Of a stretch of 64,000 bases of DNA, positions 46,900 through 61,632 are shown one piece after another. A program made the translations under genes and the position numbers. The notes beneath the pieces were generated by a model. The model did not search any database. It was given only the letters and a program-made list of their open reading frames with translations, and was not told the origin of the DNA. Source of the DNA: Saxidomus purpurata (lineage: Eukaryota > Mollusca > Bivalvia > Venerida > Veneridae); assembly GCA_022818135.1 (NCBI GenBank), contig JAFMSR010000001.1, forward strand, positions 9,538,154 through 9,602,153, written 5' to 3'. The number at the start of each line of letters is the position of its first letter. The first letter of the stretch is position 1.

Positions 46900-49800
46900 C
46901 TGAAACCGTATGAGGTCTAGAAAAAAGACCGTATATAGTCAACCTAGAGACTTATAAATGGCATACACATCTTTCCTAAAAGCAATGTCACACTTAATCA
47001 CTTAATATCCTGAGTATTTCAGGAGTAATTCCCGTCTGCAATGGTGATATTGTTGGAAATACCTTTTAGCACCATTTATTTAGGCGACAGTCTCCTTTTC
47101 TTGAAAATGTTCCACCGTCAATAGGTCAAGGAATTTTGACTTGAAACGGCACCATTCAAAGATATAAATCTGTATTAAACTGTATTCAGTGAATTTCCAA
47201 TTAGAATATTTCCAGTATTCTATGCCTAATGGTAATGGAAGCATATAGACTTTTAGTATAATGCAATATTTTATATTTCATGTAGCATTTTTCTGTAGCA
47301 GTATTACTTTTAAGGATGTGTTTTCTGTAAATCTGTTATATTCCATTACAACTGGTGATTATCTGTCATGCCATCAGTCACAAGGACCAAAATGAAAATA
47401 ACGTACTTTATTTTTTTATCCTTTTTACCGATGTTAATAAATTTGTTCATTACTCTTTGATTGTATATGTTTAATGTTTAAATCATGCAACATTTAGAAA
47501 CCACAAATCACTGTGACACTAATATAAAGCTAGATATATTTTTATAAGCCCTTAACTAAACAACTGTTGTCATATATTGCTGGCATACTAATAATTCGCA
47601 ATATAATTTATATTTCAGGTAAAAGTTTCAAAGCAGTGATAAGAAAATGAAATTGATCATGTCAACCAAATAAACAATCGAATAAACATGAAGAACAAAT
47701 ATGCACTTTAACTCTTTTTAGATAAAAGCACTGACACACATACCATCAAAAGTCAGCAATGATTCCGAGTTTAAATATGTAAACATGTAGTCATTGAAAC
47801 TTCTTATATACAATAAATAGCCTAAATGACAAAACTGTATGAAATATCAATACTTCGCAACAATGAAACAGATATTAATCATATTAATCTATTTGTTTAA
47901 ATAAAGAGGTTTTTAACACTAACGGCACACACTATTTTCAATTCAAAATCGGTGTTAAGTGTTTAAAAGCTGAGCTCTTTGGAAGGTTTACATCGATGCC
48001 TAGAATAAATATATAACCAAAACGTCTAAGAATTTATAGAAATTATACATTCAAATAACAAAACTGTCTACAATGTCAATAGCCATATTCCCCTATTTAT
48101 TTGATAGTGTCTTAAATGAATTAATGGAACTCCCCAAGCCCAATGAAACCTGAGACTTTGAATTAAGTAATAATTTATGTAAAAAGAATGACATGGCATT
48201 TTCGAATACCATTAAATGTACACAACTCATTTTTTATACAATTTACACTGTTAATGATCGGATGAATGACGAAGCAAAAATAAATGATAGTTCCATTGTT
48301 TCCTTTAATTTCAAATAAGTTAAAACTAGTACATAATTATTTAGTTGCATGTTCAGTGTAAAGAAGTCGCAATGTTTGAGAACATATTTTTCAACGGAAA
48401 TAGATTGAAGTCATGCAAAGTTGGACTGAGACTAAAATCATATCTCATATGTATGACAGCTGTAATTTAATCTGCGTAGGAAGATGAAATTAATCATACT
48501 TTTAAGTTCAATGTTGTCATTCTGCAACAGCTGACTTTGACATTTTAAAAGCATTGGTCCGCTGTCTTCGGATAACTTTCTACACATGTAAGCAGAGGGT
48601 CGTTAAGTAAGTTTTCAACGAATTATTTACAAAATATGTAGCCTTAAGTAAAAGCAATGAGTATACAAAAGCCACGTTAAAAACTATTGTTGTGAAGTAA
48701 CATCGATCAGACACAACATATAATAATGTAACAACTACCAGATAATGACCCATTGACGATTATTTCATGACAAAGTATCAAGAATTGAGCGGTTCCACTT
48801 AAATGCTTTCAGAATCTCTTTGAAAACAATAAATGTTTTCGAAAATCAAACCGTTTCCGGTGATTGTCAATCAGCTTCCATCAATTGTTATCTCACAAAC
48901 GTAACGCAGTTTTGGAAATTAAATTACTGTATTACTGTATTAGTTATTAGGCCAGGACTTATTTTGAACAGACATCTTCAGACACTGTCTATTACTTTAG
49001 AAATTACATTCCTCTATAAACTTCTTTTTCTTATAAGTTAACATGCAAATGTATATCAGTAATAGCAAAATACAATTTCCGAAGAACGGTTTATGAAGCA
49101 TTTATGTGCAGTGCTTTAAACTCGGTATACATTAATTACAATAAAACTGTGATATAAAGATTCAACAGTGGTCTTAAAATAAAATCGTGATATATTTGCC
49201 TTTCAAAAGATAGCTTCCTAGTTTTTTATGTTATATGAGCATATCAATTACATTTTTTTAAAAAGAAACTATACATTTTTAACTTAAACAAAGCAATGTC
49301 TATAGACAATTAATTGATGTTTCCGACGCTCCCCTTCCTCGTTTAAAACGAAGATGAAGCAGATGTGACGAGTAAAGTGTTGAGGTGAAATACATAAACA
49401 AAATGAAAGCATCAACCTTTTTACAATTTTAAAGCTACCGGCTAACTAATTCTTAATTCTTAGTCTTACTTTCTTAGCTAATTTTCGTTCATTGCATAAT
49501 ATTTGTGCAGCCCCTATTTAAACCCTAATTAATTCAACTATTTAACCTCTTATTAAGTAAATTTATTAAGCAATAGTCAGATATGAGTTTTTAAATATTT
49601 AGCGACTTCTTATTCCATGTAGAGATCTCTATACTTAAACATCGTAATGTGTACATGTATATGACTGATGACATGACAAGAAATCAGTTTGAACATTTCT
49701 TAAAACCTTTGTTTTCTTATTGATGAAAATCCGAACATTCAAACTAAAAAACCGGATTGGGCACCTTTAACATTTGAGTCAACCCAAAGTGATGAATTCA

Positions 49801-52800
49801 AGTGCACAGCGGTCTTCTGTGAACACCATTTGACATTCACTACTGATTTATCAATTTATTGAACAAAGCTTTCTCTTAGTAGACCCATTAGGAGAATCCG
49901 TACAAGAACAGATTATGCTTGTATTTCATGACATTTTATGAAAGCATTTCATGTCATTCCTGGTGTGCTTTCACACATATGGGGACGGCAATTTCTCACG
50001 TTTTACCATTAATGTTGAAGCGTACTACAACAAATTCTCTAGTCTACCTTAGAGTTTGGTACCATCTGAACTTGACGATATTTCTGTTTCAGAACTATAT
50101 TTTATTTGACGTTATTTATGTTCATAACGTTACCATGAAAATATCAAGTTTTGGCAAACCCTAAACGTATATTTACTGCTAATGAAGTAAAACGTTGATT
50201 ACAGAAATCAATCATGACAAACTCATGTACATGTAAGTGTCTGTAATTCTTTTCAGTACCGGCAAAATTGACAAACGCCTCTTGTAAGATTTTGAAGCTA
50301 TAAAACAAACATGAACAAAATATCTAAGGTTAAAACAGTCTTTTTTCATATCTTTTTTCATCATTTATGGATTTAATTAAATCACGACGATCCCATTACT
50401 GAAGTAAGGATTTATTTCATAAGGTCAAATTTCTATTAGGATCTAAGTTTTACCGAGTAAGAAAACCGTAAGGCCTTACTATTATTAACCGATATAAATT
50501 TCCATTAAAGACTCTAAAGCACATCGTATTAAATTGTCCGAATAAGTTAGATACCTATCACGAAGAAACTGAACGATCCATGTTTTGGTAAATATTGCCA
50601 GACATCTGTTTAGTGAACAGTGCTGACAGCGACCAATACATTCTTTTGTCATCATACCTTTTAAATTAGCTTTTACCAGAATTATTTGATACATAAAACA
50701 GCTACACAGCTATATTATATTGTCGGACGGCAAATGGAAACATCGATCACACCACATTCTGTTTACTATTTGGCATAATTGGCGAATGGATCCTCCATCT
50801 GATCCAGAAATATGTATCCAGAAATTCTTGGCTGTACTCATTTCTACTAATGTAGATCAGTTTATTCCAGGGTATATTTTTTGCGCACAAAATGTCCACA
50901 TAGTGATCTTGACCTGGATCTTCGAAACTTTAGCCGACTGTAACCGTCGATCTCCTTTTGATAGAAACAATGTTTCTTGGTGGGAAACACAAGTGGAATA
51001 TATTGGTTTTGCTTTGAAGTAGTGTAGTCTTTAATATTATGCATTTGTTTCAGTAAGTCTTATAAACTTCAGAAAAATACAGCAAATTGGTCCTGATGTT
51101 TAAGCCTATCAAAATTGACTGAATGGAAGCAGAATTGTTTATCAGTTAAGACCGTCGATGGTTAGTTCTATGAAACAGCCAGACATTAAATAAAGATGTT
51201 ACATCTCAAATAGAAGACGCATCAAAAGTACATACACAAACCTTATGCTTAACAGATATCGTACATGTTACATGTACATGTTTTTTTGTATTAAAACGAT
51301 ATGTAAAGACCCTTCTACTTAATTAATGAATATAATTATATCTTTCGACAATGATTTCAAGACTGTAAGTAAAAATCGAATTTATTACCACATATCCAAA
51401 TAGGTGTTTAAATCTTTAAAATATTCTTGAATATTGTCCCTTTTTTAAAGTGTGCTTGCTAATTTACTCCTACATTCATTGCAGCAGGGTACGGGACGTT
51501 CAGCAAAAAGTTTAAAATTTGTTCTCTCGCATCTACTTTTAATCGTTTGCAACAACCTGAGACTTTCAGCATCTGACATTACGACATGACAGGACATTAA
51601 ACCTTTCAATTTGTCTTTTCCTAGGTGACAGAGTGCAGTTGATAAGAGCTATCTGGGACAGCTACCTGCCAGACTAGTTTTATTTATGGCTTCTTTTACA
51701 TTTAATTCAGTTCAACTTGAAACCAATCAGGAGTACCTATTTTATATTTCCATATCAATTCGATTGACTGAACGTGACAGATAATTAAAAATTGATGCAA
51801 TTCCTTATCGAATTTTAACAGCTAATAAGTGATGTATATTTAAGTGCAATTTAGTATTAAAGCAAACAATTTCAGCTCATTGGATGATTGAACCATCAAA
51901 CAGTATGTCCTAAGACGTTTTTATTTTTGTCAAAAATAATTAAGGTGGTGCACAAAGGGTCAGCATACCCAAATAAAATAAACCGTTAATAAGTATTACA
52001 TGACACCCTTTGACCAATTACAACTATTTTTATTACCGTCCATCGTCCAAAATTCGATAAAAAAACAGAGACAATCCAGAAAATTTCTATCTGATTTTTC
52101 TTTGTTTGAGCTTCTTGTTCCGTTAAATGTATTGTATCTGAAGTTACTTGAAAGTATGTAAAGCAATTGGGGTATTATTCACTTCAACAGAAATGAAACT
52201 GTACATCTGTTTGCATGTACATGTAAACCAATTCTTATTCTTATTGCGTCTGGCGTTAAAATTAAAAGAATTCTGACCTATTCTGTATCGCGTTTACAAA
52301 GACATATTATAGACACACTGAATCTCCGAATTCGAATCAGTACAAAATAAATTCTACTTGTTAAATTTTCTTAATATCCAGATGCGACGTTCCAAACATT
52401 GGTAGACATGGTCGAAGTGATGGAAGTATTTGGTTCTCACAATCTTTTATTGGTCATCGGAAAAGTGCATTCTACAATCCAGACGAAACGAGTTATTTCT
52501 GACATCGCTAAATTTTGTTTTTAATTATATACAAACTTACCTACGTTAAATACCTTGTAGCAGTAGGTTTTCAATTCTAGCACAAACTCACTCCATGCAA
52601 ACGGAATGATTTGTTGACGACTGCTGTTTTTCAGTGAGGTAAATCCTAAAATTCGTCTGCTTGGTAATCGTTCTAACCTACTTCTATGTCATTGATCAAT
52701 ATCTAAGTGATTGTTGTATCGAATTAATATTTTATACTTCGAAAACTTTAAATAAGTCTCCATTATCTGTATTTTATAGATATTGTGTAGGGAGCTCAAT

Positions 52801-55330
52801 TGTATTTAGATGTGCCGTTTGGGACTGTACTGGGATTGTTTGCAACTTTTGCGATATAAATTGGTATTAATGACCGAAAAATGGTCTTATTTCGCACGTT
52901 AACAGACAGTTGTTGATCTAATAATTCGTGTTTCAGTTACTTACATGTGAATTTCCTTTCGGATCATCCCATCACATGACGGACACGGCAGACACATTTA
53001 AACGAACTTTTTGTTTTTTTCTTAAAGAACTGATTTATTTGTCTCTGATTAAAATTAAAGACTAATTACGAACACCAGTGGAAAAGGAAATTATCTATGA
53101 TGTTTACTTTCTTTCAAAGATGTATTTTAAACCAAAATTAATGTATTATGGCAAACACATATTTCATTAGTCTTTTGATAAGCGTGTTGCATTAAGATAT
53201 GTGTAAATATTACAAGTCTTTAAACAATGGTTTGTCAGAATATAGATTTATTTTAATGTGAGCTGTAGAGTACTAACAGTCTGTAACTCTGCCAGCCATT
53301 CCAGGTGCTGCATCACGGACAAGTTATGGTAACATTTTTCCTAGAAAAATAAAACCCTAAAACTACCTTGGTATTGCACCATCATCTGCGATACCACAAC
53401 AATATCACATATTCCAGATTATGAGATCAATAAAATTTCATTTTGGATCTTCAAAAAAGAGATGCATTATGATATGGCAGTTTTTTTTACAATATCAGTG
53501 AGCTCTTTCTGGGTACACTTACCCTAGCTAGACATTGTCCTGATACGGTCAAGAAGTTTAGTGTTTTCATACATTGATAACACAAACTGCCTGTCGGAAG
53601 TTAAACAGTCATGAAAACTTCCAATCGATACGAATCCTTTACATCCTTTTTCCGAGTAATAAACACCAGACTGTTATAACATGGATGTCTAGACATTGTA
53701 GATCAGTGAATTATTTGTGTTGGAATTCATCATTGTTCATTGTAATGCTAAATTCCTACGTATTTTAAACGGCATTTCTTCGGGTGTAAATACAAATTAA
53801 CCCAGTGTTACTTGTTCGAAGGCAAATTAAAGCTATGATTGTTAACGTTGATATTTGGAGCACGGATGTTACATAGTGGAAACAAACATACGATGAAAGA
53901 CGATATTCTAACTTCTGACTTACCTAAACTAAACCTAAGATAAACAATTTGTCGATGAGAATGTTCCAACAAGATTACAAGTATTACAAGTATTGTTTTT
54001 GTAATAAGTGAAACAAGAACCAACTTTACTGGCACAAAATAAGTAAATTTAGAAAAAACTTTAAACCAGTCGTCTAACGGGATCAGAGTTAAGTGAATTG
54101 AAGGACAATAACATTAAACTTTCAGTCTCTCGGGCGTCAAACAAATCGCACGTATTTAAAGGTCCAATACTAAGGAAAGCGAAAATTCAAATATACTATA
54201 AAAAACACAGAAATAAGTTATTTTTAATTGAAAAAGAAAGTTGGTATGTAAAAATTCTAAATAAACCACAGTACATCTACAATTATTTTTCTATGCATAA
54301 TGAAGAAAGTTAAAAAGACCTGGGTGGTCATTTTGTCGAATCACTGAGATTTCAACATAATACACATACTTTTCTTCGTGTTCCAAACACTTTTTTCGTA
54401 AATTTTAACCTGACAATCTTCATTATTTAGTGTCTTGCATAAGGTTAAGTGCTTGCCATTGAAATAACTGTCACTTAATTTTCGCTTAGTAGTGGACCAT
54501 TAAGGACAAGGAGTGAATCCTAAGGAAAATCGCATATTTTCAAAATGTCGAAATTGATAACTTTCAAAACGACAAATGTTCTCCTTGTCGTCAGTTTAGA
54601 CTTAGTTCCTGTAGACTGTTTCCAATCTTCTAAACATGTTCTATTGTTTTGAAACTGTATTGGAACGACGTAATTGCTACATAATAGCCACATTATTGCA
54701 TTATATAAGATCAAGTTTTAGTTTATTCTGCAAATCACAAATAAGACGTTTATTTGGTCTTCGTGTTAGTCACATTCCACAGTGGTTGCTAATTTACAAC
54801 CATATCTGTTATTTTAATGCAACAAAAATGAAATATTCATTCACAGGAAAAATGCGTTTAATTTAAAATCAAACACGAATGAATAGATTAATGGGTTCAG
54901 TATTCTGTCGCTTCAGATCTATACGATATAATACAAATCTCACACTCAAATACTGCGACCTTTTATCCTGTCCTTTGAAATACTTCCGCTAAATAGTTTA
55001 GGAGGCTTTGTAAAGAAACAAAAGTATACATTTAAATGCATATTAGTCTATGTAAACTTGTCTTTATCAATAAAATACATTTAGCATCTTCTATGCACAA
55101 AGGCAGTGGTATAAACACATCAACATTTGACAGAAATATACAAAATTAGCTGTCATGTACTATTTTCGCATAAAATGTTATTAACAATTTCAGAATCCAA
55201 TGTTTTGGGCAGTTTTCAGAGGTTAGTTCAATAGTAAATTAATGAGTGTTTCTATAACAAAAATCTTTTTCTGTGAAGAAGCAATTAACATCAATTAGCC
55301 TGAGGCTCAGTTTCACGAAACTTCGGATAG
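46900..55330. repeat. Tandem segment copy U1
   Basis: Second tandem copy, aligned in order with U2: 48.73-48.97 with 58.39-58.66 kb, 49.83-50.0 with 58.85-59.0 kb, 51.6 with 60.42 kb, 53.38-53.62 with 62.07-62.28 kb, 54.5 with 63.03 kb, 54.88-55.31 with 63.64-64.0 kb. It lacks the two retroposons of U2 and therefore gives their empty sites. A weak THAP-like tail (FKCTAVFCEHHL, near 49797-49835) is the only protein resemblance I see. Confidence 0.65.
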
Positions 55331-55575
55331 TACATGAAATAATCGAAATGTGATTCGGGCTTGTAACACTCTAAAACTGTCATCGACAGAATGTAGTCTA
55401 CTAATACTTATTTCGTGCTTAACAACACATGCTCATCTTCATTTCTGCCAAATGAATATTCGCGGGCAAAATAAATGTAAGAACCAATATAAAGTACATG
55501 TACTAAATTTATAAACTAAACTGCTTACCTATTAAGACCTTACTTCATAAATTGAAATAGACGCATATATAATTT

Positions 55576-55748
55576 ATACTAATCTATTTATTCTCAATAG
55601 CGAAGCAAGTTTATCGCTTTCAAGTCTCACACCCGATAGAATCAACCTGCGATGTAGAATTATTGTGGATAACACCATGACACATGTAGGGAACCCAGGA
55701 CCCTCCTACACTAAGGTTAACACGCTACCACTCCGCAATGATGGATCT
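55576..55748 (-). repeat. tRNA-derived SINE (family 1), decayed
   Basis: Minus-strand copy with a recognisable but mutated head (GCGGAGTGGTAGCGTGTTAA), a degraded B-box region and 3' end near 55576 ('gaataaatagattagtat'). Confidence 0.65.
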
Positions 55749-57480
55749 ACTTCTTTAAAATTGTCAACAAAGATTTATATAGTCAAGTAAACTTCTTAGA
55801 AACGACTAATACGTATTTCTTATTTTAAGTAGTCTTATAAAATAAAAGTGACTTAAAGCCAACCGTAAATAAAACCGAAACAATACCAACTTGATTCATT
55901 TAAGTAGTTTTTAAAGCATATAAAGGTCTTACATGAACTTCATAGCATCACGCTGTGCATGTAAATCTATAGATAGTTATATCGTTGCTTTCTTCATATA
56001 TTCAGTACTAAATTGATACAAATAGCATTCATCACTATCGTTACTCTAAATATATTCTAAATAGCACTAAAAGATCGCGTTTCTAATGCAGTGGCATTAT
56101 CATGTGTATGCCATGATTTACTGTGTAGCCTCCTTCCCTCTATATCCATGGGGGAAACGAATGCTTGAGGCTTAAGCCTATTTATCTATTTCTTCGTATT
56201 ATCATACAGAGGAACTGTTTTACAGACAAAGCATTTATTTTTCTTCAGGGATATCAGACTGTGGAACAACAACAGCGGATATGTATTGAAATTATGTTAC
56301 AGTGGACTGAGACACATTTTGTACTTTTACAAGTGGCAGGTAAGGACCAAGCTGTGTAAGAGGCTTACAGATATTTGTGGAGTTGCATGTTGGGTTTTCA
56401 GTAACATCTGAGTTTGACACAAATGTTTTTTTGATATATCATTAAAACTTAACTGTCACGAACAGAAAATATTTCCAGACAGGAAAGGTATTTGCAAATA
56501 ATTGTTCCGGATTAACATATTCAAAAGATATTTAAAGTTATTTTTCGAGTGTGGCCATTATGAAAAATCACGTTTGAAAAAATACCTTAAAGTTTTAAGA
56601 AGCGTGATACATAGCTTTCAGTCATTGAACTTTTAACGTGTCTTAAGCAACGTAGTTTGTCTAATGAACGTGTGTGATCCATCGTTATTTTTATTACTAT
56701 TTTTAAGTAATGCTGATTAATAAAACTTCCCAATTCTCAGGGGAAAACATAAATGAGTGAGATTCGTGAATAATTATCATTTTGCTTTCTAACTTGGCCT
56801 TTTTCTGAATTTCTTTAAAATTAAGCAGTGATTATCAACCCGACATCCGTATTTTAATCGACTTCGGAAGACGACATACATTCTTTGTAAATTATTCATT
56901 TTATAGTCTAGATTATTCTATTTATGCATCCTTTGTAAGACTGCGAAATGAAGTTGTATCGCATAAAATCATTAAATGCCATCTCTTGCTTCAAGCTCTT
57001 TGAATTCACAGTATTTTACCACTACAAACATTTTTATCAGTTACATAAGATAACCAACTAACTAAATATAGTGTATTTAATATCCAGCGCTTTGAACGGG
57101 AGTTGTATATCATTTTGAACTTCACGTAGTAGTTTTGATAGATCACTTTTATAATTCTAACCTAGTCTGAAATAAATATATGAAATAAAACGTCTTTGAT
57201 TTTAATTCCGTATAATGGTTTTCCATTCTAACTTTTTCATTCTGTAGCAGTATATAACATATCAGTATATCACATAATATGGAACGTGACATGAAGAGCA
57301 GGGCGTAATGCAGCAAAGACATTAAATATTATTAAATGGCTAGACATTATGACATTTATATAACTGTCTTGCAAGATAATACAATAGTTCGTGTCCTTGA
57401 ATTCTTAAAATATTGAAAAGTAATATGCTCTGAACAAAATTTCCAAGCTACATTCTAAGATCTTATTACACTAACAATAC
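55749..57480. other. Between tandem copies, no gene recognised
   Basis: AT-rich. Open frames are short and without motifs. I see no clear match to the other tandem copies here. Confidence 0.35.
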
Positions 57481-57499
57481 ACTATGAAGACCATAGACT

Positions 57500-58350
57500 A
57501 TAGAGGTATGCAAATAGAGCTTCAATATCTCAGAACTGTTTTACCTCACGTGGCATTTGAGCGTGAGTTTGGCTGCAGTCTCAGAAAACTCATAACAGCG
57601 GTTTTATATAATTCAATGCATATTGCACTATTTTGCAAACATGTGGAATGGCTCATGATTAGGCGTGGTCGCATCCACGCTACGAGCTCCGTGCGAGTAG
57701 ATTTTCAGTCGAAACTTTGCATACTGGCACGGAGTCCGTACGTACATCGTTGACACTTGAGAGAATCGCACAGATTTTTTTAAATGGTAGTAGACTCGAG
57801 GACTCGGTAAAAGCTCCCCAAATCGCGTCGAACTCGTAAAATTTTTCAAAGTTGTGAGCAGCTGGTAAGGGCCCAGTACAGGCTTCGCATTGGCCCCGGC
57901 ATTGCTCAATGTTCACGCCGATTTTGATAACCTCGAAGCCCATAAGAGCTTAACGGTGCTCGCACGACTATCTATCGCAGGAGTGTCGAACGATCAATGT
58001 TCGATGTCCGTACGATACTACGGACACCGAGCGGGGAATTTGCGATGGCCACACGGGGCCTGGAGGGCTCCGTACGACATCCTTGATGATTCAAGGTGGT
58101 ATATAACATTTAATATATTTTGAGTTTGCATTACGTCCGAGCTCCATTCGAGACACTCACGACTTGTGAGCGATGTCTGTACGGACATCCTACGATTGCA
58201 TTCTCGAAAAGATCGTACGGGACCCGTAGGCATATGACCAGAAGCTAAGATTGTACGGAGACTGTAAGGAGATTAAAAGTTGGTGGAATCGTACTATTCA
58301 ATTAATCCTACACACATCATACGGATATGTGACCGAAGCATTAGATGAAA
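57500..58350. mobile_element. GC-rich unidentified insertion
   Basis: A stretch rich in CG-containing words ('cgtacgac', 'tccgtacg', 'gtgcgagtag') unlike its AT-rich surroundings. It lies just left of where U2 begins to align with U1. Several overlapping open frames exist on both strands, which is typical of GC-richer sequence; none has a motif I can name. Probably a repeat element. Confidence 0.4.
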
Positions 58351-59143
58351 TTTCCTGACATCCGTTGACATGAACACATAATTATTTGCTACTCCCAGTG
58401 TATGACCATTGACGATAATGTCATGAAAAATATCGAATATTTGGGGGTTGCCGCTTAAACGCTCTCAGAATCTCTCTGAAAACAAATAGTGAATATGTAT
58501 CCAGATATTTGTACATCAAATCCCTTCCGGTGACTGTCAGTCAGCTTCCGCCAATTGTTCTGTAACAAAACGTAATGCAGTTTTAAAGTCTAGCGTATAC
58601 TATTACTTTATCCCTTACTAGACCAGGAAATAAATTGTAACTGTAATTTTGTACTGACATCTTCATACATATACACTATATATTGCTATAGAAATTAAAT
58701 ACCTCAGCCTTTAAAAAAACAGCAAGTGTATATCAGTTATAGAAACATCCTTTTCCGGGGTGATAATGTGAAAATACAAAACTAACAAAAGCATTTTTCT
58801 CAAAAATGATGTATTGCAGTGAAATTTGATCCATATAAATACATATATGAACTTCACTTCTGATTTATCAATTTATTAAACATAGCTTTCTCTTACATCC
58901 ATGAGGAGAACCCGTACAAGAAGAGATACTGTTTGCATTTCACGACATTCCATCACATTTCATAGTATGCTTTCATATATATACTGATGTCAATCTCTTA
59001 ATTCACAGCTAATGAGGTATAACATTGATTACAGAAATGGACCCATGAAGAATTGTAAGATTTAGAGGTTATTAAATAAACATGAAATAAAGTATCTCAG
59101 GTTTAAACATCATATTTATCTGTTGATATCATCTATAGACTTG

Positions 59144-59455
59144 AGGTTGGGTGCGCACCATAAACCGGTTTAAGCTCCCCAGTGGTGTTTTTGCCACTGA
59201 CCGTTCCAAGGCGGTGCCCCACTTGTGTTCCTTTAATTGTTCGTTTTGTCCTCGTGTGTTTGCTTTGTATGCTAGTGTGTGTTGGTAGTGTATATGTGTG
59301 TGTGTACATGATTGTGTGTGTGTGTCGTGTGTGTGTGCGTGTGTGTGTGTGTGTGTGTTGGTGGTGTGCACTTCTGGGTGCTGTGGGGCTCGTTTTGGGG
59401 AGGCTGCGTTTTTGGTACGTGGCATTCCCTGTTTGATATTATTTTTGTTTTTTTT
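59144..59455 (+). mobile_element. 5'-truncated retroposon with (GT)n, copy 2
   Basis: Sense copy: starts GGTTGGGTGCGCACCATAAA and ends TTTGATATTATTTTTGTTTT plus T-rich tail. U1 at about 50.38 kb has the empty site. TTGA occurs at both borders and may be a short target duplication. Confidence 0.7.
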
Positions 59456-61082
59456 GTTGTTTTGAAATTAAACCATGAGCATCCCATAAAGTCAGGGGAT
59501 TTCTCTCATAAGGACACATTTCTATCGATCTAGATTTTACTGAGTAGGAACGTATAAAGTCCTTACTAAACCAATAAGTAAACAGCTTTTAGGCACATCA
59601 TCATTCTATTGTTTATAGTCGGGTTGAATACGATCCCAAATTTTACAAAGAAGAACTGAAAGATCCATGTTTTAGTAAGGACTGCCAGACATCATCATAC
59701 GTTTAAAATTAGGTTTTATCAGAATTTAATTTATTTCATATAAAACAGCTATAAAACCACATTATATTGTCGGACGGGAAATTGAAACACATATCACGTC
59801 TCACTATGTTTACAATTTAGCATAATTGGCAAATGGATCCACAATCTGCTCCAGACATAAGTATGTTGAATTTCGTTGTTGTACACTTTTTATTTACTAA
59901 TGTAGATCAGGTAATTCTTTTGTTTACTCACCAGATGTGCACATTTATCAACTAACCGACTGTTAAGCGATCCGTCGATTACCTTTTGTCTGGAAAAAGC
60001 ATCTGAGGTTAGTTTCCTGAAACTATCATACTTTTAATTTAATTGTTGAATCTCAAATAGGAGATAAAAGTACATACAATAACCTTGAGCTTAACAGACA
60101 TCGTTAAATGATAGTTTTCCTATTTTATTTAAAGGCTGTAAGTACAGTAATAAATCGAATGTATTTCCACATATCAAAATAGGTGTTATACTTTTGTTAG
60201 AACTAAATATTTTGTATATCGTCTTTTTCAAGTGTGTTTGTTAATTGACTCGTGCAAGCATACGTTACAGCTGTTTACGGGACTTTCAGTAAAAACGCCA
60301 GAATTCGTTATCTCGCATCAACTTTTAAACGTTTTCAACAGCCTTGCACTTTTAGTATCAGACATCAAAAATTAATTCAATAATGCTGTACCACTTGACA
60401 GGACATCAAACATTTAAATTTGTGTTTGCCGAGGAGACTGTGAGCAGTTGATAAGAGCTATCTGTGACAGCTTCCTGTCTTAGGGTCCCTTTTACATTAA
60501 ATTCTGAAACCAATCAGAAGTTCCTATTTACTATTTCCTTATCAATTCAATTGACTGAACGTGACTGATAATAAAAAATTCATGCAATTATCTTATCGAG
60601 ATTTAACTATGGGTTAGTGATTTATATTTAAGTGCAATATGGTCATAAAACACACAATTCCAGCTCTATGGATGATTGAACCAATAAACAGTATGGGCTC
60701 AGACGTTTCCCCTTTTGTCAAAAATAATCAAGGTTGTGTACAGGGTCAGAGTATTCAAATAAAATAAAACGTCAAGAAAAATATATGCATTACATGACAC
60801 CCTTTGACCAATTACAACTATTTTTATTATCGTCGATCTTCCAACATCCGATAAAAGCAGAGTTGCTCCAGATAATTTATATCTTGTTTTCTCTTTGTTT
60901 GTGTTTTTTGTTCCGTTACATGTATTGTACTTGAAGTCCCATTACTGGAAAGAACGCAATGTTTTTGGAGTATGATTCGCTTCCACATACATTCCATTGC
61001 GTGTACATGTAAGCTAATTATAATTCCCATTGCGTCATGCATTAAAATTAAGTTTTTTGTAACCTATTTTGTGTCGTGTTTA

Positions 61083-61178
61083 CAAAAAAACAAAAATAAT
61101 ATCAAACAGGGAATGCCACGTACCAAAAACGCAGCCTCCCCAAAACGAGCCCCACAGCACCCAGAAGTGCACACCACC

Positions 61179-61233
<55 letters not shown>

Positions 61234-61632
61234 CACACACACACAATCATGTACAAACACACATATACACTACCAACACACACTAGCATACAAAGCAAAC
61301 ACACGAGGACAAAACGAACAATTAAAGGAACACAGTGGTGAATCTCTAACACACGCAATGGAAACAAAAGGCATGGTATGTAAAACACAAAAAATGCTCG
61401 TGTATAAATATATAAAAAGCAAACCTTGAGAACCAAAAAACGTATGTACTCAATGCCTTTGCAGAAGGCAGAGCACCAAGAGAAACACCCTTAAGGGCCC
61501 GACGAAACAGGCCAGAGGACAGAAATCAAAACAGTTTCGTCCCAGTGGGATTTAAAAACTGCCCATCACAGAGTCCTCCCCCTCTTCCGTCAGACACAAT
61601 CAAAGAGGGAAGCATAGCGTCCAACTGTAAAC
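61083..61632 (-). mobile_element. Retroposon copy 3, longest 5' extent, internally deleted
   Basis: Antisense copy. Its 3' end is at about 61083 and its 5' end at about 61632. The host sequence 'gtttacaaagacaNattata' is continuous in U1 at about 52.30 kb, so both borders are known to within a few bases. Relative to copy 1 it lacks about 137 bp (equivalent of 42718-42855) but extends about 150 bp further 5'. Confidence 0.75.

Noticed and set aside
53510..53620. Minus-strand frame (FVLSMYENTKLLDRIRTMSS) flanked by AG and GTAAGT and kept in both tandem copies
   Set aside because: The surrounding non-coding DNA is equally conserved between the copies, the frame ends in a stop just before the donor, and that donor is lost in U2 (ATAAGT).
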